Assembly: GCF_030816935.1 (NCBI RefSeq) | Contig: NZ_JAUSYO010000001.1 | Coordinates: 1,488,001 to 1,552,000 of the forward strand | Source: Arthrobacter sp. B3I9 | Lineage (GTDB): Bacteria; Actinomycetota; Actinomycetes; Actinomycetales; Micrococcaceae | Length of the DNA stretch: 64,000 nt | Reading direction: 5' to 3' | Made by a program: the position numbers and the translations under genes | Shown: piece after piece, positions 45,392 to 54,099 of the stretch | How the letters are laid out: each line of letters opens with the position of its first letter | How positions within the stretch are numbered: the first letter of the stretch is position 1 | The notes under the pieces: generated by a model | The model's database searches: none | What the model was told of the DNA's origin: nothing | The model's input: only the letters and a program-made list of their open reading frames with translations

Positions 45392-46525
45392 ATGCGAGTT
45401 CTTGCAGCCATGAGCGGCGGCGTTGATTCCGCCGTCGCCGCAGCCCGCGCCGTCGAAGCCGGCCACGACGTCGTCGGTGTCCACCTGGCGCTGTCCCGGA
45501 TGCCGGGCACCCTGCGTACCGGCAGCCGCGGGTGTTGCACCATCGAGGATTCCCGCGACGCCTGGCGTGCCTGTGATGTCCTCGGCATCCCGTATTACGT
45601 CTGGGACTTCTCGGAGCGCTTCAAGGAGGACGTGGTCCAGGACTTCATCGACGAGTATGCCGCAGGGCGCACCCCGAACCCGTGCATGCGCTGCAACGAA
45701 CGGATCAAATTCGCGGCGCTGCTGGAGAAGGCGATCGCCCTGGGCTTCGATGCCGTCTGCACCGGGCACTACGCCAAGGTGATCACCGATGCGGACGGCA
45801 ACCCCGAGCTGCACCGGGCCGCCGACTGGGCGAAGGACCAGAGCTACGTACTCGGGGTCCTTACCCACGAGCAGCTCAAGCACTCCATGTTCCCGCTGGC
45901 CGAGACGCCGTCCAAGGCCGAGGTGCGCGCCGAAGCCGAACGCCGTGGCCTCTCCGTGGCGAACAAGCCCGACAGCCATGACATCTGCTTTATTCCCGAC
46001 GGCGACACCGCCGGCTGGCTTGCCGAGAAGATTGAGATGACGGCCGGCGACATCGTGGACGAATCCGGCGCCAAAGTCGGCGAACATCCGGGCGCCAACG
46101 CGTTCACCGTCGGCCAGCGCCGCGGGTTGAAGCTGGGCACTCCGGCGGCTGACGGCAAGCCCCGCTTTGTCCTGGAGATCAGGCCCAAGGAGAACAAGGT
46201 GGTGGTCGGCCCCGAGGCCCTCCTGGCCATCGACGAAATCCGCGGCATCAAGGTCTCCTGGGCCGGGCTGCCGATCGCTGCAATAGCCACCGGTGAGGAC
46301 TTTGACTGCTACGCGCAGGTCCGCGCGCACGGCGACCCCGTCCCCGCGACCGCCCGGATGGAGGCGGCAGCCGGGGCCGGCGAGCCCGGAAACCTCGTGG
46401 TCACGCTGATGGAACCGCTGCGCGGCGTTGCGCCCGGACAGACGGTGGTCCTCTACCAGGGCAGCCGCGTCCTGGGACAGGCGACCATCGACGCTGCGCG
46501 TTCGCTGCAGCGCGAGGCGCTCTGA
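45392..46525 (+). CDS. mnmA: tRNA-specific 2-thiouridylase
   Basis: The 377-residue enzyme thiolates wobble uridine-34 of tRNA-Glu, -Gln and -Lys. [20 protein letters not shown] holds the PP-loop (SGGVDS, residues 8-13) that adenylates the uridine. The catalytic pair is Cys98 in [13 protein letters not shown] and Cys199 in [11 protein letters not shown]. The segment GHYAKV and the [10 protein letters not shown] region are typical. [13 protein letters not shown] near residue 50 is the form seen in actinobacterial members. The ATG at 45392 gives the exact family start. It follows the cysteine desulfurase by 169 bases, which fits a sulfur-relay pair, and is followed by a terminator. Confidence 0.95.
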   Translation: MRVLAAMSGGVDSAVAAARAVEAGHDVVGVHLALSRMPGTLRTGSRGCCTIEDSRDAWRACDVLGIPYYVWDFSERFKEDVVQDFIDEYAAGRTPNPCMRCNERIKFAALLEKAIALGFDAVCTGHYAKVITDADGNPELHRAADWAKDQSYVLGVLTHEQLKHSMFPLAETPSKAEVRAEAERRGLSVANKPDSHDICFIPDGDTAGWLAEKIEMTAGDIVDESGAKVGEHPGANAFTVGQRRGLKLGTPAADGKPRFVLEIRPKENKVVVGPEALLAIDEIRGIKVSWAGLPIAAIATGEDFDCYAQVRAHGDPVPATARMEAAAGAGEPGNLVVTLMEPLRGVAPGQTVVLYQGSRVLGQATIDAARSLQREAL

Positions 46526-46588
46526 CAGCACGGGGCCGTCAGCCCCCGGCGCGCCGGCGCCACGTCCCTTTAGGACCTGATTCCCAAT

Positions 46589-46623
46589 AGGAGCACCGCA
46601 CATATTCGATGTGCGGTGCTCCT
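46589..46623 (+). terminator. Intrinsic terminator after mnmA
   Basis: Arms AGGAGCACCGCACAT and ATGTGCGGTGCTCCT form a perfect 15-base stem with an ATTCG loop. Confidence 0.88.
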
Positions 46624-46864
46624 TGGCGATTAACGCCTTCCTCCGGCCGGGTGCGGCCGTCCGCGTGCGTGAAAACCGGGCCAAAACCTGAAGATGATGC
46701 CGGCGCCCGCATATTCGTGTAAATTTTGTGTCTCATCTCACAGGATGCAGCGAGTCGCCACGCGGTCTTCTGGTTGAATCAAGAAATCAGGACAGTGGCT
46801 GCCCGCCGGGCCTGCTTTTGCACCTCAGGGCTGCGCACGTACTCATCGAACAGAAAGTTCACAG
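46624..46864 (+). other. Intergenic region upstream of the peptide importer
   Basis: With the terminator region, 339 bases separate mnmA from the next gene. AT-rich CGTGTAAATTTTGTG near 46717-46731 may contain a promoter (TAAATT as -10), but no -35 at correct spacing was found. No gene is called. Confidence 0.4.
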
Positions 46865-48499
46865 ATGGCAATGAACAAGAAAGCCCTGCAGAGCGCCATC
46901 GCGCTCGCCGGGGTATCGGCCTTCGCACTGACCGCCTGCACCGGGCCCTCCGGCGGCACGACGGCTTCCGGCAGCGCCGCCGGCGGAGGCACCATTACCT
47001 ACGGAACCACCGACAAGGTCGTCACCCTCGACCCGGCCGGTTCCTATGACGCCGGCTCCTTCATGGTGATGAACCAGATCTACCCGTTCCTGCTCAACTC
47101 AAAGCCGGGTACGGCGGATTCCACTCCGGACATCGCGGAGTCCGCATCCTTCACGAGCCCGACCGAATACACGGTAAAGCTCAAGTCGGGGCTGAAGTTC
47201 GCCAACGGCCACTCGCTGACTTCCTCCGACGTCAAGTACTCCATCGACCGGGTGGTCAAGATCAATGACCCCAACGGCCCGGCGTCGCTGCTCGGCAACC
47301 TGGCTTCGGTGGAGGCCAAGGACGACAGCACTGTGGTCTTCACCCTCAAGCAGGGCAACGACCAGGTCTTCCCGGGCGTTCTGGCCGCGAACTCCGGCCC
47401 GATCATCGACGAAGAGGTCTTCCCGGCCGACGCGGTGATGAGCGACGACGACATCGTCAAGGGCAAGCCGTTCGCCGGCCCCTACACGATCGAGAGCTAC
47501 AAGAAGAATGAACTGGTCAGCCTGAAGGCCAACCCGGACTACAAGGGCCTGCTCGGCAAGCCGGCCAATGACGCCGCCACGATCAAGTACTACGCGGATT
47601 CGAACAACCTCAAGCTGGACGTCCAGCAGGGCAACATCGACGTCGCCGGCCGCAGCCTGACCGCAACGGACGCCGCGGACCTCGAGAAGGATTCCAAGGT
47701 CAAGGTGCACAAGGGCCCCGGCGGCGAGCTGCGCTACATCGTGTTCAACTTCGACACCATGCCGTTCGGTGCCAAGACAGCTGAAGCCGATCCCGCCAAG
47801 GCGCTCGCCGTCCGCCAGGCGATGGCCAATGTGGTGGACCGCGACGCGATTGCCACCCAGGTCTACAAGGGCACGTACCTGCCGGCCTACTCCGTCGTTC
47901 CCGACGGCTTCGTCGGAGCGATCCAGCCGCTCAAGGAAATGTATGGCGACGGTTCCGGCAAGCCCAGCCTCGAGAAGGCCAAGAAGGCCTTTGCCGACGC
48001 CGGTGTCACGGCTCCGGTCACCCTCAAGCTGCAGTACAACCCGGACCACTACGGCAAGTCCTCGGGCGATGAGTACGCCATGATCAAGGAGCAGCTGGAG
48101 AAGTCGGGCCTGTTCAAGGTCGACCTGCAGTCCACGGAGTGGGTCACCTACTCCAAGGACCGGACGGCCGATGCCTACCCGGTGTACCAGCTGGGCTGGT
48201 TCCCCGACTATTCGGATGCGGACAACTACCTCACGCCCTTCTTCATCCCGAACAACTTCCTGAAGAACCACTATGAGAACCCGGCTGTCACGGACCTGGT
48301 CGGCAAGCAGCTGACCACGGTGGACAAGTCGGAACGCGAAAAGGTGCTTGGCGAGGCCCAGACGGCCGTGGCCAAGGACCTCTCCACCCTGCCCCTGCTG
48401 CAGGGCGCCCAGCTGATGGTCGCGGGGAAGGACGTCAAGGGTGTCGAAAAGACCCTCGACGCCTCCTTCAAGACCCGTCTTGGAGTAATTTCCAAGTAG
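46865..48499 (+). CDS. Peptide/nickel-type ABC transporter substrate-binding lipoprotein
   Basis: A 544-residue extracellular receptor of the DppA/OppA family (SBP_bac_5). The signal peptide ends in lipobox FALTAC with Cys25 lipidated. The mature part contains TYGTTDKVVTLDPAGSYDAG, the family region VKLKSGLKFANGHSLTSSDV, KYSIDRVVKINDP, NNLKLDVQQGNIDVAGRSL, VRQAMANVVDRDAIATQVYK and YPVYQLGWFPDYSDADNYLT. It starts at ATG 46865 (an ATG two codons on is also possible) with a weak AGAAAG ribosome-binding site. The genes for two permeases and a double ATPase follow, so the importer is complete. Ligand is probably a peptide; sugar or metal ligands cannot be excluded. Confidence 0.93.
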   Translation: MAMNKKALQSAIALAGVSAFALTACTGPSGGTTASGSAAGGGTITYGTTDKVVTLDPAGSYDAGSFMVMNQIYPFLLNSKPGTADSTPDIAESASFTSPTEYTVKLKSGLKFANGHSLTSSDVKYSIDRVVKINDPNGPASLLGNLASVEAKDDSTVVFTLKQGNDQVFPGVLAANSGPIIDEEVFPADAVMSDDDIVKGKPFAGPYTIESYKKNELVSLKANPDYKGLLGKPANDAATIKYYADSNNLKLDVQQGNIDVAGRSLTATDAADLEKDSKVKVHKGPGGELRYIVFNFDTMPFGAKTAEADPAKALAVRQAMANVVDRDAIATQVYKGTYLPAYSVVPDGFVGAIQPLKEMYGDGSGKPSLEKAKKAFADAGVTAPVTLKLQYNPDHYGKSSGDEYAMIKEQLEKSGLFKVDLQSTEWVTYSKDRTADAYPVYQLGWFPDYSDADNYLTPFFIPNNFLKNHYENPAVTDLVGKQLTTVDKSEREKVLGEAQTAVAKDLSTLPLLQGAQLMVAGKDVKGVEKTLDASFKTRLGVISK

Positions 48500-48629
48500 C
48501 GCACATCCCCATCCGGTTCTAACCAGCCACGGAGGCGGGACGCCTGCACGGCGTCCCGCCTTTCCTGCCGGTAGGAACAACAGATTCCCGACGCCCACGA
48601 GGCCGGGGGAACCGCACATTTAGGTACCA

Positions 48630-49721
48630 ATGACTACACTTATCGAGGCGCCGCCAACTGACGCCGACGGCCTTCTGCCGACCAGGAAGAAGAAGTCCGG
48701 TGGGGGACTGGGCCAGTACATCCTCATCAGGTTCCTGCTGATTTTTCCGACGATCCTCATCCTCGTCACCATGGTGTTCTTCCTGATGCGGATAACCGGT
48801 GACCCCATTACAGCCGCCCTCGGCGGCCGCCTTCCGCCGGAACAGCTGCACGAGCGCATCATTGCCGCCGGTTACGACCGGCCCATCTTCGTGCAGTACT
48901 TCGAATACCTCGGCCAGCTCGTCACCGGAAACTTCGGCACGACCCTGTCGGACAACCGCAAGGTCTCGGAGATGCTCACCACCTACGGCTCCGCCACGCT
49001 GGAGCTCGCCATCAACGCCGTCCTCGTGGCCCTGGTCGTGGGCATCCCGCTCGGCATGCTCGCGGCGCACCGGCGTGACAAAGCCCCCGACGCCGTCCTG
49101 CGGATCTTCGCGATCCTCTGCTATGCAACGCCCGTCTTTTTCGCCGGCATGCTGCTCAAGCTCACCTTCGCGGTGTGGCTGGGCTGGCTCCCGGTCGCGG
49201 GGCGCGCGAAAACCTCCAGCGAACTGGCCCTCACCGCGCTTCAGGCGCCGACCGGCATTTACTGGCTCGATGCCATCCGCAGCGGCAATTCGGCGGCGCT
49301 GGGGGACGTGATGGCGCATGCCGTCCTTCCCGCCCTCGCCCTGGGCCTGCTGACCGCCGGGGTCTTCCTGCGGCTCGTCCGCACCAACGTGATCGGGACC
49401 CTGGGGAAGGACTACGTCGAGGCCGGCCGGTCGCGCGGGGTCAGCGAGTTCCGGCTGGTCACCAAGCACGCCTACAAGCCGGCCCTGATCCCCATCATCA
49501 CCGTGATGGGGCTCCAGATTGCCGTGCTGCTGGGCGGGGCGGTCCTGACGGAGACCACCTTCGAATGGAAGGGGCTGGGATTCCAGCTCGCCACCTACCT
49601 GACGGCACGGGACTTCGTGGCCGTCCAGGGCATCGTGGTCCTCCTCGCGGTGATCGTGGCCGTGACCAACTTCATCGTGGACATTGTCGCCGCGCTGATC
49701 GACCCGCGCGTGAGGTACTGA
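48630..49721 (+). CDS. Peptide ABC transporter permease 1 (DppB family)
   Basis: A 363-residue membrane protein with six predicted helices: IRFLLIFPTILILVTMVFFL near the N-terminus, TLELAINAVLVALVVGIPLG, IFAILCYATPVFFAGMLLKL, AHAVLPALALGLLTAGVFLR, IPIITVMGLQIAVLLGGAVL and VQGIVVLLAVIVAVTNFIVD. The docking loop is YVEAGRSRGVSEFRLVTKHA, with the EAA-type EAGRSRG. GDPITAALGGRLPPEQLHER between helices 1 and 2 is a typical DppB block. It is 130 bases after the binding-protein gene; its stop is directly followed by A and the next ATG. Substrate follows that of the binding protein. Confidence 0.94.
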   Translation: MTTLIEAPPTDADGLLPTRKKKSGGGLGQYILIRFLLIFPTILILVTMVFFLMRITGDPITAALGGRLPPEQLHERIIAAGYDRPIFVQYFEYLGQLVTGNFGTTLSDNRKVSEMLTTYGSATLELAINAVLVALVVGIPLGMLAAHRRDKAPDAVLRIFAILCYATPVFFAGMLLKLTFAVWLGWLPVAGRAKTSSELALTALQAPTGIYWLDAIRSGNSAALGDVMAHAVLPALALGLLTAGVFLRLVRTNVIGTLGKDYVEAGRSRGVSEFRLVTKHAYKPALIPIITVMGLQIAVLLGGAVLTETTFEWKGLGFQLATYLTARDFVAVQGIVVLLAVIVAVTNFIVDIVAALIDPRVRY

Positions 49722-49722
49722 A

Positions 49723-50745
49723 ATGACCATCGAACCCACCATTGCAGCGGAAAACCGCCGCTCACCCTGGTACCGCCGGCTCCCGGTCGTATCCCACTTC
49801 AACAAGAGCGTCGGCCTGCAGCGGGGCATGCTCGTGGCCGGGCTTGTCCTGACCGGCGTCTTCCTGCTGACGGCGGTCTTCGCGCCCCTGATCGCCCCCT
49901 ACGGCTTTTCCCAGATCTCCGACGCCGGCGGGGGCTTCCCCGCGCAGGAGGCGCCGGGCGGCCGCCACTTCATGGGCACCACCGTCGGCGGCTATGACGT
50001 TTTCTCCCGGGTCGTCTGGGGCGCGCAGACCGCCGCCCTGGTCATCGTCGTCGCGGTCATCATGTCCATCTTCATCGGCGTCATCCTGGGTCTGGTCAGC
50101 GGCTACATCGGTGGCTGGCTGGACCGGATCCTCGTGGTCATCGCCGACGCCGTCTACGCGTTTCCCTCCCTGCTCGTGGCGATCGTAATGGCGATCGTGA
50201 TCAGCGGAGGACGCTCAAGCCTGTGGGGCGGCATCCTGGCCGCCGCGATCTCCATCACCGTGGTCTTCATCCCGCAGTACTTCCGCGTCATCCGGGCCGA
50301 AACGATCCGGCTGAAGGCCGAGCCCTTCGTGGAATCGGCGAAGGTCGTGGGTGCCTCCAACGTCCGCATCATGAGCCGCCACATCTTCAAGAACGCCACC
50401 CGGACCCTGCCGCTGATCTTCACCCTCAATGCCTCCGAGGCCATCCTGACCCTCGCCGGCCTGGGTTTCCTCGGTTTCGGCATCGAACCGACCTCCGCTG
50501 CCGAGTGGGGGTTCGACCTCAACAAGGCCCTTGCTGACACCACCTCCGGCATCTGGTGGACGGGCGTGTTTCCCGGCTCGGCGATTGTGCTCACCGTCCT
50601 GGGGCTGACGCTGGTCGGGGAAAGCATCAACGACCTCAATGATCCCCGCCTCCGCGGCCGCAAGCGGGCCTCCGCCGGCAAGAACGGCCCGGAGGCTCCG
50701 GCAGCGGCCCAGGCAGCAATCGACGCAGAAGTGAGAAGTTCATGA
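49723..50745 (+). CDS. Peptide ABC transporter permease 2 (DppC family)
   Basis: A 340-residue membrane protein, the partner of the preceding permease. It opens with a cytoplasmic segment and the helix VAGLVLTGVFLLTAVFAPLI; HFMGTTVGGYDVFSRVVWGA is the DppC signature, followed by AALVIVVAVIMSIFIGVILG, YAFPSLLVAIVMAIVISGGR and the docking loop FVESAKVVGASNVRIMSRHI. AEWGFDLNKALADTTSGIWW and AIVLTVLGLTLVGESINDL are C-terminal family blocks. GAGG lies seven bases upstream of its ATG. The last 30 residues are Ala/Lys-rich. Its stop overlaps the start of the ATPase gene by four bases. Confidence 0.94.
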   Translation: MTIEPTIAAENRRSPWYRRLPVVSHFNKSVGLQRGMLVAGLVLTGVFLLTAVFAPLIAPYGFSQISDAGGGFPAQEAPGGRHFMGTTVGGYDVFSRVVWGAQTAALVIVVAVIMSIFIGVILGLVSGYIGGWLDRILVVIADAVYAFPSLLVAIVMAIVISGGRSSLWGGILAAAISITVVFIPQYFRVIRAETIRLKAEPFVESAKVVGASNVRIMSRHIFKNATRTLPLIFTLNASEAILTLAGLGFLGFGIEPTSAAEWGFDLNKALADTTSGIWWTGVFPGSAIVLTVLGLTLVGESINDLNDPRLRGRKRASAGKNGPEAPAAAQAAIDAEVRSS

Positions 50746-52445
50746 CCACCAACATCGACAGGCAGGGCCGCGGTCCCGGGCCCGTGCTGGACATCGAGAA
50801 CCTCAAGGTCACGTTCGCGACCGACGCCGGTGACGTGCATGCCGTCAAGGACGTCAGCTTCGAGGTCAACCCCGGCGAGGTCGTCGCCATTGTGGGCGAG
50901 TCCGGCTCCGGCAAGACCGTCACGGCGAAGACCATCCTGGGACTGCTCCCGGAGACCGCGCTCAGCTCCGGGGCGGTCCTGATCAACGGCAACAACGTGA
51001 TCAGCGTCAGTGCCTCGAAGCTCCGCCAGATCCGAGGGCGCGACGTCGCCATGGTCTTCCAGGAGCCGTCCACCGCCCTCAACCCGGTCTTTACGGTGGG
51101 CTGGCAGATCGCCGAAGGCATCCGCGCCCACGCGGGCCGCGCCGGAACCGGGCGCATCAGCGCCAAGGATGCGAAATCCCGGGCCGTCGAGGCCCTCCGC
51201 AAGGTCGGCATCCCGGATCCGGAAACCCGGGTCAACTACTATCCGCACCAGTTCTCCGGCGGGCAGAAGCAACGCGTCGTCATCGCGGCGGCGTTGGCAC
51301 TGAACCCGGGGCTCATCGTTGCCGACGAACCCACCACCGCCCTGGACGTCACCGTGCAGGCGGAGATCCTGGAGCTGCTGCGCGATCTCCGCGACCAGTA
51401 CGGCACCTCGATTGTGCTCATCACGCACAACATGGGTGTAGTGGCCGACCTTGCGGACCGCGTGGTGGTGATGTACCAGGGCGACGTCGTCGAAGTGTCA
51501 AGCGCAGTGACCCTCTTCGCGGAGCCCAAGCAGGACTACACCAGGAAACTGCTGGCCGCGGTGCCGCACCTGGGCCGGAACTCGGCCTCGGCGGGCCTGG
51601 TCGAACGGGCCCACCAGGGCGGAAGGGTGCTGGTCGAGGCCACGGACCTGACCATCGAGTACCCTGGCCGGCTGGGCAGTCCGGCGTTCAAGGCCGTGGA
51701 CGGCGTGAACTTCACGCTGTCCGAGGGGGAGGTCTTCGGCCTCGTGGGCGAGTCCGGCTCCGGCAAGACCACCATCGGCCGCGCCATCGCAGGGCTCAAC
51801 AAAACCACGGGCGGAAGCCTGAAGGTGCTCGACTACGAGATGCTGGGCCTGAAGGAGCGTTCCTTCAAGCCGCTGCGCAAGCAGATCGGCTTTGTGTTCC
51901 AGGATCCGGCCGCATCCTTCAACCCGCAGCTGACCATCGGTGACTGCATCGCGGAGCCCCTCGTCGTCCATAGCCGGCCGACCCCCGCGCAGGCCCGCCA
52001 GCGGACCCGTGAGCTGCTGGAATCGGTGCAGCTCCCGGCCTCCTATGCCGAGCGGTTCCCGCACGAACTCTCCGGCGGCCAGCGGCAGCGCGCCTCGCTG
52101 GCGCGGGCGCTGATCCTGAACCCGAAGCTGCTGATCGCCGACGAACCGACGTCGGCCTTGGACGTTTCGGTCCAGGCGAAGGTGCTGGAGCTGTTCAAGG
52201 AGATCCAGGCCGAGTTTGGCTTCGCCTGCCTGTTCATCAGCCACGACCTGGCCGTGGTGGACATCCTGTCCCACTGGGTGGGGGTGCTCTACAAGGGCAA
52301 GATGGTGGAGCAGGGCCTCGGGAACCAGGTGATGGGCAACCCGCAGCACCCCTACACCCGGAAGCTCATTGCATCACTGCCTGTCCCCGACCCCACCGAG
52401 CAGGCGCGGCGGCGGGCAGAATTCCGTGCCGTGCTGCACAGCTGA
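50742..52445 (+). CDS. Peptide ABC transporter, fused double ATP-binding protein (DppD-DppF)
   Basis: A 567-residue protein with two complete ABC domains, corresponding to DppD and DppF joined head to tail. Domain 1: GESGSGKTVTAKTI, the VFQEPSTALNPVFTVGWQI Q-loop, FSGGQKQR, IVADEPTTALDVTVQAEIL and LITHNMGVVADLADR. Domain 2: GESGSGKTTIGRAIAGL, VFQDPAASFNPQLTIGDCI, LSGGQRQRASLARAL, LIADEPTSALDVSVQAKVL and LFISHDLAVVDILSHWVGV. Both have intact Walker A, signature, Walker B and H-loop residues, so both sites should hydrolyse ATP. The linker near residue 275-300 is short. Its ATG overlaps the permease stop (ATGA). A terminator follows. Confidence 0.95.
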   Translation: MTTNIDRQGRGPGPVLDIENLKVTFATDAGDVHAVKDVSFEVNPGEVVAIVGESGSGKTVTAKTILGLLPETALSSGAVLINGNNVISVSASKLRQIRGRDVAMVFQEPSTALNPVFTVGWQIAEGIRAHAGRAGTGRISAKDAKSRAVEALRKVGIPDPETRVNYYPHQFSGGQKQRVVIAAALALNPGLIVADEPTTALDVTVQAEILELLRDLRDQYGTSIVLITHNMGVVADLADRVVVMYQGDVVEVSSAVTLFAEPKQDYTRKLLAAVPHLGRNSASAGLVERAHQGGRVLVEATDLTIEYPGRLGSPAFKAVDGVNFTLSEGEVFGLVGESGSGKTTIGRAIAGLNKTTGGSLKVLDYEMLGLKERSFKPLRKQIGFVFQDPAASFNPQLTIGDCIAEPLVVHSRPTPAQARQRTRELLESVQLPASYAERFPHELSGGQRQRASLARALILNPKLLIADEPTSALDVSVQAKVLELFKEIQAEFGFACLFISHDLAVVDILSHWVGVLYKGKMVEQGLGNQVMGNPQHPYTRKLIASLPVPDPTEQARRRAEFRAVLHS

Positions 52446-52467
52446 GGCTCCTCCCGCACCTGCCGCG

Positions 52468-52513
52468 AGGGACATGCCCACCGTTTTAGCGAACGGTGGG
52501 CATGTCCCTTTTC
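52468..52513 (+). terminator. Intrinsic terminator of the peptide importer operon
   Basis: Arms AGGGACATGCCCACCGTT and AACGGTGGGCATGTCCCT pair over 18 bases with a TTAGCG loop, followed by TTTT. Confidence 0.93.
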
Positions 52514-52585
52514 CGGCGGGAAGCGTGCCCTGCCGGGGCCGGCAGCGCAACGCTTAACAGCAGGCAGGATTAGCGGCGGTGCCCC

Positions 52586-52591
52586 TAGACT
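52586..52591 (+). promoter_or_regulatory. -10 box of a probably leaderless chorismate mutase mRNA
   Basis: TAGACT, inside CTAGACTGG, is followed by six bases (GGGTCA) and ATG 52598. Confidence 0.55.
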
Positions 52592-52597
52592 GGGTCA

Positions 52598-53029
52598 ATG
52601 ACCGAGCAGAACCAGACTCATTCCGATGCCGATTCCTACGATCCCGGTGCCAGTTCACTCGCTGGCCACGTCGATCCCGCGGTGATGGCGGAACTGTTGT
52701 CGATCCGCTCGAGCATCGACAACATCGATGCCACGCTGGTATACCTGCTGGCCGAACGTTTCAAGGCAACCCAGAAGGTCGGCTTCCTTAAGGCGGCCCA
52801 CAAGCTGCCGGCAGGGGATCCCGGCCGGGAGACGGCCCAGATCGCGCGGCTGCGACGGCTGGCGGCGGAGGCGCAGCTGGATCCGGCCTTTGCCGAGAAA
52901 TTCCTGAACTTCATCATCGGCGAGGTCATCCGCCACCATGAAGCGATCGCGGAAGACCATGAGGCAGCGAAGGTGCAGGGTTCCGGGCGCGTAGCTCCTG
53001 CCGGCCCCGCCGTTTCCGCCGACGCCTGA
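52598..53029 (+). CDS. Chorismate mutase, AroQ type
   Basis: A 143-residue all-helical enzyme that rearranges chorismate to prephenate for phenylalanine and tyrosine synthesis. LSIRSSIDNIDATLVYLLAE is helix 1 with the conserved Arg and the Asp-Xaa-Xaa-Ile-Asp pattern; RFKATQKVGFLKAAHKLPAG supplies the active-site Lys; DPGRETAQIARLRRLAAEAQ and LDPAFAEKFLNFIIGEVIRH complete the fold. No signal peptide, so it is the cytoplasmic form. The first 30 residues are disordered. It starts at ATG 52598 without a ribosome-binding site, six bases after a -10 box. The next gene begins one base after its stop. Confidence 0.93.
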   Translation: MTEQNQTHSDADSYDPGASSLAGHVDPAVMAELLSIRSSIDNIDATLVYLLAERFKATQKVGFLKAAHKLPAGDPGRETAQIARLRRLAAEAQLDPAFAEKFLNFIIGEVIRHHEAIAEDHEAAKVQGSGRVAPAGPAVSADA

Positions 53030-53030
53030 G

Positions 53031-54074
53031 ATGGCCGGTCCCGAAATCCCCGCTCCCGCCCAGGTCACCGCCACGGCCCTCGGCCCGTGGCCCGGAGAGG
53101 ACCCGCTGGAGGCCGCCCGGATCATCCGCGGTGAACTCGGCAGCCCCCACCTGCCCTTCCTTGCCGAGCTCCCGGACCGCGGCGTGGGCTCCGACGCCCT
53201 CGGCCGGACCGCCTCGCTCCTTGTGGAGCTTGCCGTGGACGTCCAGCCCCACGGCTGGCGGATCGTGGACCGGCCCGGCAGGGACCTGATGCGGGCGCGC
53301 TCGGCCCTTTCCACCGACATCAACATCCTCGCTGACGTCATCGGTGCCGAGGACGCCCCGGCCGCCGAGCTCAAAGTGCAGCTCCGCGGTCCGCTGAGCC
53401 TGGCCGCCGGCCTGCACCTGCACAACGGGGAGCGGGCGCTGATCGACTACGGTGCCCGGCGTGACATCGCTGCCTCACTGGCGGCCGGCGTCGGCGGCTA
53501 CCTCAAAAGGGTGGCCGCCGCGGCCCCCGGGGCCCGGCTGGTCGTACAGATCGACGAGCCCGAGATCGCGTCCGTCCTTGCCGGCACCATCCCCACCTCC
53601 AGCGGCTACCGCACCCTGCGCTCCGTGCCGGGGCAGGAGGCCACCGACTCCTGGCAGCTGCTCGTCGACGCCCTGCGTGCTGCCGGCGCCGCCGAAATCG
53701 CCGTCGCCGTCCCGGAGATCGAGGCGCCCTTCGACCGGATCCTCGCCTCGGGAGCGGACGCGATAGCAGTACCGCTGCGTGCCCTCACCTCGCGGCAGTG
53801 GGAGCAGCTGGCCGGGGCAGTGGAAGCGGGCAGGCGGCTGTGGGCAGGTGCGCTGGACGTGGGCTCGCCCTCAGGAGCCCTGCCGCGGGTAGCCGACGCC
53901 GTCGAAACGGTGTGGCGGCCATGGCGCCAGCTCGGGCTGCCGGCGTCCACGCTGGGCGCGCTCCGGGTCACGCCCGCGGAAGGACTGGAACGGCACTCGC
54001 CGTCGTCCGCGACGGCAGTGCTGACCCGGCTGACCCAGCTCGCGGACGGGCTCAACCAGCTCGCGCTGGGCTAA
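53031..54074 (+). CDS. MetE C-terminal-like (cobalamin-independent methionine synthase II-like) protein, no zinc ligands
   Basis: A 347-residue protein resembling the UROD/MetE-like barrel. GTIPTSSGYRTL, QIDEPEIASVLAG, GALDVGSPSGALPRVADAVE and LGALRVTPAEGLERHSPSSA align with the MetE C-terminal domain in order. Methionine synthase binds zinc by His and two Cys in barrel loops, the last in NPDCGL; here the equivalent is TPAEGL and the whole protein contains no Cys. It therefore cannot be a standard zinc methyltransferase. Its ATG lies one base after the chorismate mutase stop, so both are co-expressed. Function is unknown. Confidence 0.75.
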   Translation: MAGPEIPAPAQVTATALGPWPGEDPLEAARIIRGELGSPHLPFLAELPDRGVGSDALGRTASLLVELAVDVQPHGWRIVDRPGRDLMRARSALSTDINILADVIGAEDAPAAELKVQLRGPLSLAAGLHLHNGERALIDYGARRDIAASLAAGVGGYLKRVAAAAPGARLVVQIDEPEIASVLAGTIPTSSGYRTLRSVPGQEATDSWQLLVDALRAAGAAEIAVAVPEIEAPFDRILASGADAIAVPLRALTSRQWEQLAGAVEAGRRLWAGALDVGSPSGALPRVADAVETVWRPWRQLGLPASTLGALRVTPAEGLERHSPSSATAVLTRLTQLADGLNQLALG

Positions 54075-54099
54075 AAGCCGGGCTCAAGGCAGCAACGGC

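Noticed and set aside
46539..46736. 65-codon open frame on the - strand after mnmA
   Set aside because: It overlaps the mnmA terminator and has no supporting features.
47099..48619. 506-codon open frame on the - strand opposite the peptide-binding protein
   Set aside because: Shadow frame without motifs; the + strand gene has a signal peptide, lipobox and family blocks.
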